DNA from: Lachnospiraceae bacterium | GTDB lineage: Bacteria > Bacillota > Clostridia > Lachnospirales > Lachnospiraceae | Length of the DNA: 9,041 nt | NCBI GenBank assembly: GCA_014804495.1 | Contig: JAAUZS010000018.1 | Location: 1-9,041 of the forward strand | Direction: 5' to 3' | Shown here: positions 1 through 6,592 of the stretch, piece after piece | How the letters are laid out: each line of letters opens with the position of its first letter | Numbering within the stretch: the first letter of the stretch is position 1 | Made by a program: the position numbers and the translations under genes | Notes under the pieces: model-generated | What the model was told of the DNA's origin: nothing | Seen by the model: only the letters and a program-made list of their open reading frames with translations | The model's database searches: none

Positions 1-1
1 G

Positions 2-580
2 GTTCAGATTGCTACAAATAAGGCATTAAAAATAGAAGCACCAAGATTTAATAAAAGCAAATTCAAAGGAGCAATTGACTATGCATTGACATTAACGAAA
101 AATCATGCAGGGTTTTATCCTCTTATTTATAAAGCATTTCATGAAGCGGGGGTAATATTTGTTATTCTTCCGAATCTTTCCGGAGCTAAAATAAATGGTG
201 CAACAAAGAAGATTGGGAATAAAGTTATGCTTATGGTAAATGATAGACAGCTTAGTGCAGATTCATTTTGGTTTACGTTGTTTCACGAGATAGGACATAT
301 TTTGAATGGAGATTATGGTATTTCGTTTGAAATGGAGAATGGAGAGCAGGAAGCACTTGCGGATAAATATGCAGAAGATACATTAATTCCAAAAGACTTA
401 TATCAAAATTTTATTAGAAGCAAAGAATTCGATTTACAGTCAATTAAAGATTTTGCAACCCAGATTGACCGAGACCCGGGAATTGTTCTTGGAAGATTAC
501 AAAATGATGGGAAAGTACGGTTTGATGATTGGACGCTGAGTTCATTGAGACATAAATATCGGGTGCAAACAGCGCTATAA
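2..580 (+). CDS. ImmA/IrrE-family metallopeptidase domain protein, 3' part (5' end outside window)
   Basis: The frame is open from base 2 to the TAA at 578-580, giving 192 residues with no start needed inside the window. An in-frame TTG at 86 would cut into conserved sequence and has no ribosome binding site, so I treat the gene as truncated by the window edge. The zinc peptidase motif is clear: HEIGH at residues 95-99 of the visible part, followed by ExxAxxYA (E117-A124) and a LIP tail, the usual third-ligand segment of the DUF955/ImmA/IrrE family. Family members cleave repressors or act as HigA-like antitoxins, usually with an N-terminal XRE helix-turn-helix, which here would lie upstream. 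The C-terminal part (residues 140-190) resembles the tail of HTH-peptidase antitoxins. A toxin or phage-repressor partner would be expected upstream, out of view. The peptidase fold is well supported; the regulator/antitoxin role is inference. Confidence 0.85.
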   Translation, partial: VQIATNKALKIEAPRFNKSKFKGAIDYALTLTKNHAGFYPLIYKAFHEAGVIFVILPNLSGAKINGATKKIGNKVMLMVNDRQLSADSFWFTLFHEIGHILNGDYGISFEMENGEQEALADKYAEDTLIPKDLYQNFIRSKEFDLQSIKDFATQIDRDPGIVLGRLQNDGKVRFDDWTLSSLRHKYRVQTAL

Positions 581-784
581 TAATAAGCAGCCTCGCATTA
601 ACGATTCTTCATAGATAATAGCAAAACTCTATTTCAATAACCAGAACTTGGACTAAATAAACAAAAATGGGGCGTCTCTGCTACGCAATGAGCCACATTT
701 TTGTTTATTTTGTTCAAGTTCGTGACTCGCGATAACAGTTTCGCAATTGGCTAACGATTCTTTATAATGCGAGGCTGCTTATTA
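581..784. repeat. 204-bp near-palindromic element with 20-bp terminal inverted repeats
   Basis: Bases 581-600 are the exact reverse complement of 765-784 (20/20). The two halves pair without any gap towards the centre. An intermediate zone (601-643 against 722-764) matches only in patches such as the GC-AAACT block, and then 644-673 pairs with 692-721 at 27 of 30 positions around an 18-base loop (674-691). The element fills the space between the stop codons of the two convergent genes: the rightward TAA ends at 580 and the leftward TAA (782-784) lies inside the right terminal repeat. A short direct repeat, taacgattctt, also occurs at 599-609 and 752-762. No transposase or convincing target duplication is visible. 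It could be a MITE-like dispersed repeat, a structured RNA, or an elaborate bidirectional terminator. Confidence 0.85.
644..721. terminator. Central stem of the palindrome, probable bidirectional terminator
   Basis: A 30-bp stem with 3 mismatches (644-673 with 692-721) encloses an 18-base loop. The 3' arm is T-rich on both strands (attttt-gtttatttt on +, attttt-gtttattt on -), as expected of an intrinsic terminator that works in both directions between converging genes. The U-tract is part of the stem rather than following a compact GC-rich hairpin, so efficiency is uncertain. Confidence 0.5.
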
Positions 785-3700
785 ATGCACAACCGAAAAA
801 TAATTAATCAAAATCTCCTTGATATGATTATACCTCCTTGCATACGAATTCTCCACCCTGATTAATTGCAGATTATGCTCACTGCAAATAGCATTTTTCT
901 TCTTATCCCTGTTAATCACCACTTCATTGTCGTAATGTTCTTTTCCGTCAAGCTCTATTGCCAAAATGGCATTTTCCTGCCTTCCGATTTTTTCATATAC
1001 CACGAAGTCAAATCTGCCGTTATAAAACAAGTCGTTATAACTTTCGTTGCCGTCAAATACATGAGATATTGCAACTTCTTTATGTACGACATAACGGCTC
1101 TGCGTCAGCCATATGTTTTCTAACGCATGATTGAGATTCTCTAAGAAAGCCTCCTCAGTAACGCTGCTGAACGGTTTTACGCCTAAGGCTCTGGATGCTG
1201 CCTGCTTTGGCGTTACCACAGATGTTCCGTTAGAGCGTACATACTGCGCAAGTTCATATAAATCATCTTCGCCGTCTCTTTGGTGCAGACGCTCTAAATT
1301 CTTACTGCTTGACAAGATAATAAGCTTGTCCTTAGCCCTTGAAGTTGCTACGTTAATCAATTCCTTATTGTTCTTCAACCACTCATAGGTGCCTGCCTGC
1401 GTTTGATTTGTAATTGCCGTAGAGAAAAGGATGATGTCTTTCTCATCACCCTGAAAAGCATGTACGGTCCCGCAGGTTACGTTTGATACTTTAGCACGTT
1501 GCAGTTCTTCCTCGATCAGCTTCTTCTGGTTTACAAAAGGGGTAATGACGCCGATGTTTTTATCCCTGTTCAGAGCGGCGTACTTTGCTATTTCACGGGC
1601 TTCTGACGGGGCGGTATTCTTATAATCTGTAATGGCTTCACCCATATCCATATATACAAGAGGCTGTTCTTCTTTGCTCTCTGATACAATATTGAGACGC
1701 GAATTATAATATTTCCGATTATTAAATTCTATAATGCGTTTGTGACAGCGGTAATGATTATGAAGTAATGTTTCATCGCTTACAGCGTCACATGAAAGAT
1801 AAGTCTTATAAATGGAATTCTTTCGGTAATCATATTCATCAGAAATCATATAGCGTTTCTTCAGTTTTACGTTAGTTAATTCGTCCAGCAGGATGACCGG
1901 ATTGAGCTGTTGAGGGTCTCCGACAAGCATAAGATTATCACCCCTAACAATCGGTACTAACGACATAGCAACATTACATTGACTTGCTTCATCCATTATG
2001 ACCATATCAAACATCGGCACGGGCTCGCCCAGACGATGTGCAGAAATACAAGTCGTGACTATGATAGGGAAAATTTTTTGCAGTTTTAAAATATTATCTT
2101 TTTCTCCTAAATATTTTGAAAAAGCTTCTACCTGCTTTTTACTGTCTGTAATCTCCAAAATTTCTCTTAAGTCGGAATATCTTGGCATACCGATTTTTTT
2201 AATATATCCGGCGGAAGTAAAATAAAGATATTTCTTCAATTCTTCTATATCATCATCCAGAAGTGATATAGCATCTTTTTCGGAAACTATACCTGTTTCG
2301 TTTATCTTTTTGCTGATTTGATTGCGTTGCCTTGTTGCCAGATCTTCCTCAAAAGACATCATCTCAAAAGATGCGCCCTTTTTCTTCTCAAAATCAAGCA
2401 TTCGGTCAATAGTTTCTTCACGTTCTTTTAAATCTAAAAGGTCCTCATATCTTCTTAACATTTCGGATAATCGTTTTGCACGTTTCTTCCTGTCATCTTT
2501 GTTCCGGTCTAAAGTACGTTCAAATACCTGTACACTCTGTACGCTCTCATAAAGTCTTTTTATAGTATCTAATGCTTCTTTGACTTTTTCATTATTTCCC
2601 AGACGAAGTATCGGAAACGGAATAGTCTTTTCCTTATATTTCAAAGAAGACAATTTCTCATATACATTGTTAATAGGATGATTGTTGTAAGAAGTAAACA
2701 ACACAGTACGTTCATTAAAAAAGGCCGTTACGATCGTATTGATGATTGTATTTGTTTTTCCGGTTCCGGGAGGTCCCTGAATATATGCCACAGGATATTT
2801 CATGGCATTATGGATAGCGAGTAATTGATCCATATTAATTTTTTGATTGATCAATATAATCGGACGAGAGTAGTTATTTCTTGGATGTTCAAGTAAATCC
2901 CCGAAAAAAGCTTTAAGCGGTACCGGAACTTTTTCTTCCTTATATATTTTTATAATAGACTGATATTCCTTGTGTAAATCTAAGGCGATATCCGTCTCTA
3001 AACCTATAATGTACGGCATATCGTCAACGTTGCTGCCGCCGCGCTGCATATGTCTTGTAATACAGTCTTTGATCTTTTCCTGATTCGCTTCAAAATCAGA
3101 GAGAAGCTCATATTCATCCCCATCTAAAAATCTGCGTATACTTTGTTTCGTTCCGTCTATGGTGAACTCCGTGCAGATTGTGATTTCATCATCCGGTTTT
3201 AATGCGCGCTGTTTTACATCTAAATTCAGCTTACGATAAGCCAGTACATACAATCCTTTAGCCATATGGATGCTGAGGACGTTCATTGCAAGCTGTTTTA
3301 TATGCAGACTTCCGTCTGTACGTTCATTATTTTCTGTCTGATATTGAAAATTCTTAACAATTTCCTGAAACTGCTGCGGATTTAACTGATACAGATCTCC
3401 GGCAATATTATCATGATCCAAATACCGGACTAAATTAAAATCTGACTTGTACGGAACGGAATCGAGGCGGTTACACATCTCGAGATATCCAAGTATTTTT
3501 AAATTTGCGGTATTATCAAAAATAGTGAGATATTTATGAGGATTTAAATAAATATCATTAACCAGAGACTCGTTGACAGGATAAAAAGAGCCTTCTATAA
3601 TTCTTGAAGACAGAATTGAATCTATCTTTATTTTGTCAAAAGATTCTACCGTATATAAACCGAGATGAAAACCTTCTACCGCAAGTGTACGGTTACGCAC

Positions 3701-3820
3701 GTCTATATTACGGATTCCAATCCAGTATTTTGTATTCTGTTCCTCTCTGTTATGATATTCAATACTTACCCATTTTCCTTCATGAATAGCACGGAATATA
3801 TCGCGTAAAATTGTGTTCAT
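782..3820 (-). CDS. WYL-like / UPF1-like SF1 helicase / PD-(D/E)xK nuclease fusion protein
   Basis: A single 1012-residue protein. Residues about 8-75 resemble a WYL domain (GKWVSIEYHN, then a YWIGI strand and an L-VEGFHLG strand). The SF1 helicase core has Walker A GPPGTGKT at 349-356, Walker B VIMDEAS with D609-E610-like acidic pair at 607-613, motif III GDPQQLNP at 634-641, HYRCH at 689-693, GTVHAFQGDEKD at 784-795 and NVATSRAKD at 823-831, the UPF1-like set. A charged, probably coiled-coil insertion fills about 430-585. The C-terminus has D938, then IELDG with E956 and D958, H962 and RDKKK (971-975), the pattern of Vsr/DUF559/DUF2726-type PD-(D/E)xK nucleases. All key residues seem intact. 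The ATG follows a GGACGAGG-like site and a SigA-like promoter. Such helicase-nuclease fusions are common in defence loci; use as an anti-phage effector or in DNA repair is inference. No partner gene is visible on this strand. Confidence 0.92.
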   Translation of the reverse strand: MNTILRDIFRAIHEGKWVSIEYHNREEQNTKYWIGIRNIDVRNRTLAVEGFHLGLYTVESFDKIKIDSILSSRIIEGSFYPVNESLVNDIYLNPHKYLTIFDNTANLKILGYLEMCNRLDSVPYKSDFNLVRYLDHDNIAGDLYQLNPQQFQEIVKNFQYQTENNERTDGSLHIKQLAMNVLSIHMAKGLYVLAYRKLNLDVKQRALKPDDEITICTEFTIDGTKQSIRRFLDGDEYELLSDFEANQEKIKDCITRHMQRGGSNVDDMPYIIGLETDIALDLHKEYQSIIKIYKEEKVPVPLKAFFGDLLEHPRNNYSRPIILINQKINMDQLLAIHNAMKYPVAYIQGPPGTGKTNTIINTIVTAFFNERTVLFTSYNNHPINNVYEKLSSLKYKEKTIPFPILRLGNNEKVKEALDTIKRLYESVQSVQVFERTLDRNKDDRKKRAKRLSEMLRRYEDLLDLKEREETIDRMLDFEKKKGASFEMMSFEEDLATRQRNQISKKINETGIVSEKDAISLLDDDIEELKKYLYFTSAGYIKKIGMPRYSDLREILEITDSKKQVEAFSKYLGEKDNILKLQKIFPIIVTTCISAHRLGEPVPMFDMVIMDEASQCNVAMSLVPIVRGDNLMLVGDPQQLNPVILLDELTNVKLKKRYMISDEYDYRKNSIYKTYLSCDAVSDETLLHNHYRCHKRIIEFNNRKYYNSRLNIVSESKEEQPLVYMDMGEAITDYKNTAPSEAREIAKYAALNRDKNIGVITPFVNQKKLIEEELQRAKVSNVTCGTVHAFQGDEKDIILFSTAITNQTQAGTYEWLKNNKELINVATSRAKDKLIILSSSKNLERLHQRDGEDDLYELAQYVRSNGTSVVTPKQAASRALGVKPFSSVTEEAFLENLNHALENIWLTQSRYVVHKEVAISHVFDGNESYNDLFYNGRFDFVVYEKIGRQENAILAIELDGKEHYDNEVVINRDKKKNAICSEHNLQLIRVENSYARRYNHIKEILINYFSVVH

Positions 3821-3847
3821 AGTCCTCGTCCTGTATACTGAATTAAA

Positions 3848-3875
3848 ATATTATCTCACAACAACCATTTTACAA
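3848..3875 (-). promoter_or_regulatory. SigA-like promoter for the helicase-nuclease gene
   Basis: Read on the minus strand, TTGTAA (3870-3875) and TAATAT (3848-3853) are separated by 16 bp. Transcription would start near 3841, leaving a leader of about 20 bases that contains the GGACGAGG-like ribosome binding site just before the ATG at 3820. Confidence 0.5.
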
Positions 3876-3891
3876 CTATGTTTATAATATA

Positions 3892-3965
3892 TCAATAAAA
3901 GGTCAATAAAAGGCCAAAAAAAGGGATAAAAAAGGACAAATTAGCGCAAAAATGACAAAAATGAC
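3892..3965. repeat. A-rich intergenic tract with short tandem repeats
   Basis: Two adjacent copies of tcaataaaagg (3892-3902, 3903-3913) are followed by purine-rich runs and then two adjacent copies of aaaaatgac (3948-3956, 3957-3965). The tract lies in the divergent region between the helicase gene and the sigma factor gene, upstream of both promoters' expected positions. It may be a bent or UP-element-like A-tract or a binding region for a regulator; the sequence alone does not decide. I could not find a convincing -35/-10 pair for the rightward sigma gene in 3821-4039. Confidence 0.5.
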
Positions 3966-4025
3966 AAATTAAAAAAACTTTAAAAAACCAAATCATTCCC
4001 CCCATCCCCATCCGTTATATATACC

Positions 4026-4031
4026 AGGAGG
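4026..4031 (+). promoter_or_regulatory. Strong ribosome binding site that fixes a TTG start
   Basis: A perfect AGGAGG lies 8 bases before TTG at 4040. No ATG or GTG is better placed, so this site decides the start of the sigma factor gene. Confidence 0.85.
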
Positions 4032-4039
4032 AAATAATC

Positions 4040-4558
4040 TTGACGCGTGAAGATGAACTAATCAAAAGAATGGAGCAGGGCGATACCGGAGCGGCAGACG
4101 AACTGGTAGAAATGTATTATCCTGAGATATTACGTTACTGTATCTGGAATGCCCCGAATAGACATTTGGCACAAGATGCGGCGCAGGAAACATTCCTGAA
4201 GGCGATACGCTATTTTGACCACTATGTCCATAAGGGAAAGTTTAAAGCTTTTCTTTATCAGATTGCATTAAATACCTGCGTTGATATGAAACGCAGGAAA
4301 TGGACTACAGATGTTTCGCTGGAACAATTACCGGAAGAGACCGCATACCGTGAGAACGGATTCGACGAAGTTGATAATAAATTACAATTTCGGCAGATGA
4401 CGGACAGCTTACCGGAAGAATTACAGGAAATTGTTATTTTGCGGTATGCACAGGAATTGTCTATGCGGGAAATTGCGCAAATCGTCAACCTGCCAATGCG
4501 GACAGTACAGTCCAGACTGCGGTCTGCCCTGAAAAAATTAAAGAAAGAATTGAGTTAA
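4040..4558 (+). CDS. ECF-type sigma-70 family RNA polymerase sigma factor
   Basis: The 172-residue length is normal for ECF sigma factors, which have only regions 2 and 4. Region 2 spans about 20-87: YYPEILRYC, then the AQDAAQETFLKAI helix for core and -10 binding, then KAFLYQIALNTCVDMKRRK. Region 4 spans about 114-168: LPEELQEIVILRYAQELSMREIAQ, then the recognition helix around LPMRTVQSRLRSALKKLKKEL. The TTG start is set by the AGGAGG 8 bases upstream. The next gene, a six-helix membrane protein, begins within about 30 bases, and an ABC exporter follows, so this is likely an autoregulated stress or antimicrobial-peptide response module in which the sigma factor drives its own cluster. I saw no matching ECF promoter motif upstream of 4040, 5650 or 8052, so the regulon is unproven. 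Confidence 0.93.
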   Translation: MTREDELIKRMEQGDTGAADELVEMYYPEILRYCIWNAPNRHLAQDAAQETFLKAIRYFDHYVHKGKFKAFLYQIALNTCVDMKRRKWTTDVSLEQLPEETAYRENGFDEVDNKLQFRQMTDSLPEELQEIVILRYAQELSMREIAQIVNLPMRTVQSRLRSALKKLKKELS

Positions 4559-4570
4559 GAAAAATTTGAA

Positions 4571-4576
4571 AGGAGG
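4571..4576 (+). promoter_or_regulatory. Ribosome binding site of the six-helix membrane protein gene
   Basis: AGGAGG, preceded by AA, lies 13 bases before ATG 4590 and downstream of the competing TTG at 4566, so it excludes the longer start. The spacing is longer than usual and may lower translation relative to the sigma factor. Confidence 0.65.
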
Positions 4577-4589
4577 CATATTAGTAATC

Positions 4590-5375
4590 ATGAATAAAAA
4601 ACAGAGTAATTCATCGATAAACAGACAGCTAAAAGAGATGCTGCACTTACAGACAGAACCGGTAAACCGGGAACATATAAATCAGATTTGCCGACGCGTG
4701 GAACCGCTGCTAGAAGAGAAACACAAACGCAGACGGATAAACTATTCCGCATTTTTAAGACGGCAGCTGCGATTCATCGGCTGGCCAATCTGGCTTGTGC
4801 AGGGAATTGCGATGATATTGTTATGTATAGTGTTTTACGGCCCGTTGAATTTTTATTTAGAAGATAGTGTGAAGGGAATCGCATTCCTGCTATGTTGCCT
4901 GTCGGTGCTTGTTTTGCTTTCCTCCGTGCCGATGATTCATCGTTCTATCCGATACAAAATGCACGAGCTCGAACTGTCAACCCGCTTCAGTTCTGTAAAA
5001 TTACTGCTTGGCAAACTGCTTCTTATCGGCATAGGAAACCTTGTTACGCTGAGTGTAATTTTCCTGCTTACGATAACAAAAACCTCTTTGCAGACAGAAA
5101 GCGTGCTGCTGTATCTGCTGCTTCCATATTTGTCAGCATGCTGCGGCTTCCTGTACCTGCTAGGACATATTCCGGCGGATAAGTTCGAAGTATACAGCGT
5201 AGGGCTGTGCTGCCTGATGCTCACAGCATTTACAATACTCAGCCGATTTCATTCAATTTTTTTCCGACAGACATTTTCACCCGGCTGGCTGTTCGTATGC
5301 CTCCTGCTAGTACTTTTTAGCATCAAACAGCTCCGCTATATAATGTATCGTTCAACATATGCCCAAATCACATGA
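4590..5375 (+). CDS. Six-helix membrane protein, candidate anti-sigma factor
   Basis: A 261-residue protein with a polar, basic N-terminal segment of about 60 residues that would lie in the cytoplasm. Hydrophobic helices follow at about 66-84, 96-113, 142-163, 171-191, 203-218 and 229-246. The stretch YKMHELELSTRFSSVKLLLGK (split around 122-142), just before helix 3, resembles the coupling-helix region of ABC-2-type permeases. No zinc-finger anti-sigma (HXXXCXXC) motif is present. I chose ATG 4590 because the AGGAGG (4571-4576) lies between it and the alternative in-frame TTG at 4566; the 13-base spacing is long. It is co-directional with the sigma gene, 31 bases after its stop, and precedes an ABC ATPase. 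The position suggests a membrane partner that restrains the sigma factor or joins the transporter. Both roles are inference; I do not recognise a named family. Confidence 0.85.
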   Translation: MNKKQSNSSINRQLKEMLHLQTEPVNREHINQICRRVEPLLEEKHKRRRINYSAFLRRQLRFIGWPIWLVQGIAMILLCIVFYGPLNFYLEDSVKGIAFLLCCLSVLVLLSSVPMIHRSIRYKMHELELSTRFSSVKLLLGKLLLIGIGNLVTLSVIFLLTITKTSLQTESVLLYLLLPYLSACCGFLYLLGHIPADKFEVYSVGLCCLMLTAFTILSRFHSIFFRQTFSPGWLFVCLLLVLFSIKQLRYIMYRSTYAQIT

Positions 5376-5401
5376 CCCTCCTGTATGGACGATTACAGCA
5401 C

Positions 5402-5411
5402 ATATGTTTAG
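5402..5411 (+). repeat. Left 10-bp direct repeat flanking the second palindrome (possible target duplication)
   Basis: The sequence atatgtttag is repeated exactly at 5620-5629, immediately outside the other end of the palindromic element. Confidence 0.6.
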
Positions 5412-5619
5412 TTAGGTAATTGCGAACCTATCAATTTTCGATATGTAGTTGTGCAATATATACAAAACATAAGCAGGTGCTCTGCCGCCGTCGGTACTTA
5501 GCGAGGTTCTTTCGAGCTTAGTACCGCTACTGGCGGCAATGCAGCGCAAGCGTGCCTGCGTTGATTTGTATATATTGCACAACGGCCCGTTTGAAAAAGT
5601 TAGTTTCACAAACACCTAT
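5412..5619. mobile_element. MITE-like imperfect palindrome of about 207 bp inserted in the sigma/ABC cluster
   Basis: The ends pair as taggt (5413-5417) with accta (5614-5618), then 30 bases per arm align without gaps at partial identity. A perfect 19-bp stem follows (5448-5466 with 5565-5583). Inside are gcagg/cctgc (5473-5477, 5555-5559), tgccgcc/ggcggca (5483-5489, 5532-5538) and cggtact/agtaccg (5492-5498, 5520-5526). A small cgc-aa-gcg hairpin is possible in the right arm. Exact 10-bp direct repeats flank it. There is no coding capacity worth calling. Non-autonomous transposable repeat is the favoured reading; a structured leader RNA or attenuator for the ABC genes is the alternative. 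It occupies most of the 274-bp gap between 5375 and 5650. Confidence 0.7.
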
Positions 5620-5629
5620 ATATGTTTAG
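5620..5629 (+). repeat. Right 10-bp direct repeat flanking the second palindrome
   Basis: Exact second copy of atatgtttag (5402-5411). It lies 20 bases before the ABC ATPase start and just upstream of that gene's AAAGG ribosome binding site (5636-5640). Confidence 0.6.
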
Positions 5630-5649
5630 CTTAAGAAAGGATAAGACCT

Positions 5650-6537
5650 ATGGAACTAGTAATAGAAAACATTACAAAAAATTACAAAGACAAAAAAGCC
5701 GTAAACGACGTCTCTCTATGCATCACCCCAGGCGTCTGGGGCCTGCTCGGCGCTAACGGAGCAGGAAAAACAACCCTGATGCGTATAGTGGCAGGAATTA
5801 TGAAACCTGATTCCGGCCGTATTTTATACAATGGCGTTCCAATCGATGTGTTGAAAGAATCATACCGGGATATTTTCGGCTACCTGCCGCAGGAGTTCGG
5901 TTTTTACCCTGAATTTACGGTAGTGGATTATCTGGAATATGTCGCCGCGCTAAAAGGCTTGAGCGTAAAAGATACAAAACGCAAACTCGAAGAACTGCTG
6001 GAAAAACTGACCTTATATGATGTGAGAAATAAAAAGATAGTAAAACTTTCCGGCGGTATGAAACGCCGCGTCGGCATTGCCCAGGCTTTGTTGAACGAGC
6101 CGGAAGTTTTAATCTTAGACGAGCCTACTAGCGGACTTGACCCCGGCGAGCGTGTACGTTTTAGAAATCTGCTTTCCGAGTTTGCCAAGGAGCGCATCGT
6201 ACTTATTTCCACACATATTGTACCGGACGTGGAATATATTGCAACACGCAATGCCGTAATGAAAAACGGAAAATTTGTTGCAACGGGAACGACAGAGGAA
6301 TTAGTCAGGCTTGTGGAAGGTAAAGTATGGAGCAGTATGATTCCGGTTGCCGACCTGCCGAAATACGAGAGAAGCCTGAAAATAGTCAATTTAAAAAATG
6401 AAAATGCAGATTATGCCTCGATTCGGTATCTTGCGGAAGAACCGATTGCAGACGATTTGATACATTCCGTACAGGAAAAAGCCCGGTTGGAGGATATGTA
6501 TCTGTGGATGTTTCCTGAAGCACTGGAAGGAATTTAA
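5650..6537 (+). CDS. ABC transporter ATP-binding protein
   Basis: A 295-residue nucleotide-binding subunit with every hallmark: Walker A GANGAGKT at 34-41, Q-loop Q81 in YLPQEFGFYP, signature LSGGMKRR at 133-140, Walker B VLILDEPT at 153-160, D-loop SGLDP at 161-165 and switch histidine H189 in ISTHIVPDVE. About 75 residues after the ATPase core (220-295) form a C-terminal extension like those of ABC-2-type exporters for antibiotics or lantibiotics. It would bind the permease encoded 55 bases downstream and power export or self-protection at the membrane. The ATG follows AAAGG at 5636-5640. The gene lies downstream of the sigma and membrane protein genes but is separated from them by the palindromic element, which may weaken or modify read-through. 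The substrate cannot be told from the sequence. Confidence 0.95.
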   Translation: MELVIENITKNYKDKKAVNDVSLCITPGVWGLLGANGAGKTTLMRIVAGIMKPDSGRILYNGVPIDVLKESYRDIFGYLPQEFGFYPEFTVVDYLEYVAALKGLSVKDTKRKLEELLEKLTLYDVRNKKIVKLSGGMKRRVGIAQALLNEPEVLILDEPTSGLDPGERVRFRNLLSEFAKERIVLISTHIVPDVEYIATRNAVMKNGKFVATGTTEELVRLVEGKVWSSMIPVADLPKYERSLKIVNLKNENADYASIRYLAEEPIADDLIHSVQEKARLEDMYLWMFPEALEGI

Positions 6538-6592
6538 AAAGTAATCTGTAAATGAAAAGAAGTTATAACTTAAGGAAGGAGCATAGAAAAAA

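Noticed and set aside
3892..3965. A-rich repeats as a CRISPR remnant
   Set aside because: The repeats are only 9-11 bp, directly adjacent without unique spacers, and no cas genes are near.
3990..4020. CGTTATA near 4013-4019 as the -10 of an ECF-autoregulated promoter
   Set aside because: Transcription from it would start at or inside the AGGAGG, and no ECF-like -35 lies at the right distance.
4566..4589. TTG at 4566 as the start of the six-helix membrane protein
   Set aside because: The AGGAGG (4571-4576) lies downstream of this TTG, so it cannot serve it; ATG 4590 is preferred.
5412..5615. A 67-codon open frame on the minus strand inside the second palindrome
   Set aside because: It follows the palindrome arms, has no plausible ribosome binding site or domain, and is best explained as chance openness of a repeat.
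5928..6389. Long minus-strand open frame opposite the ABC ATPase gene
   Set aside because: The plus strand encodes a complete ATPase with all motifs; the opposite frame is serine-rich, motif-free and lacks a start context.
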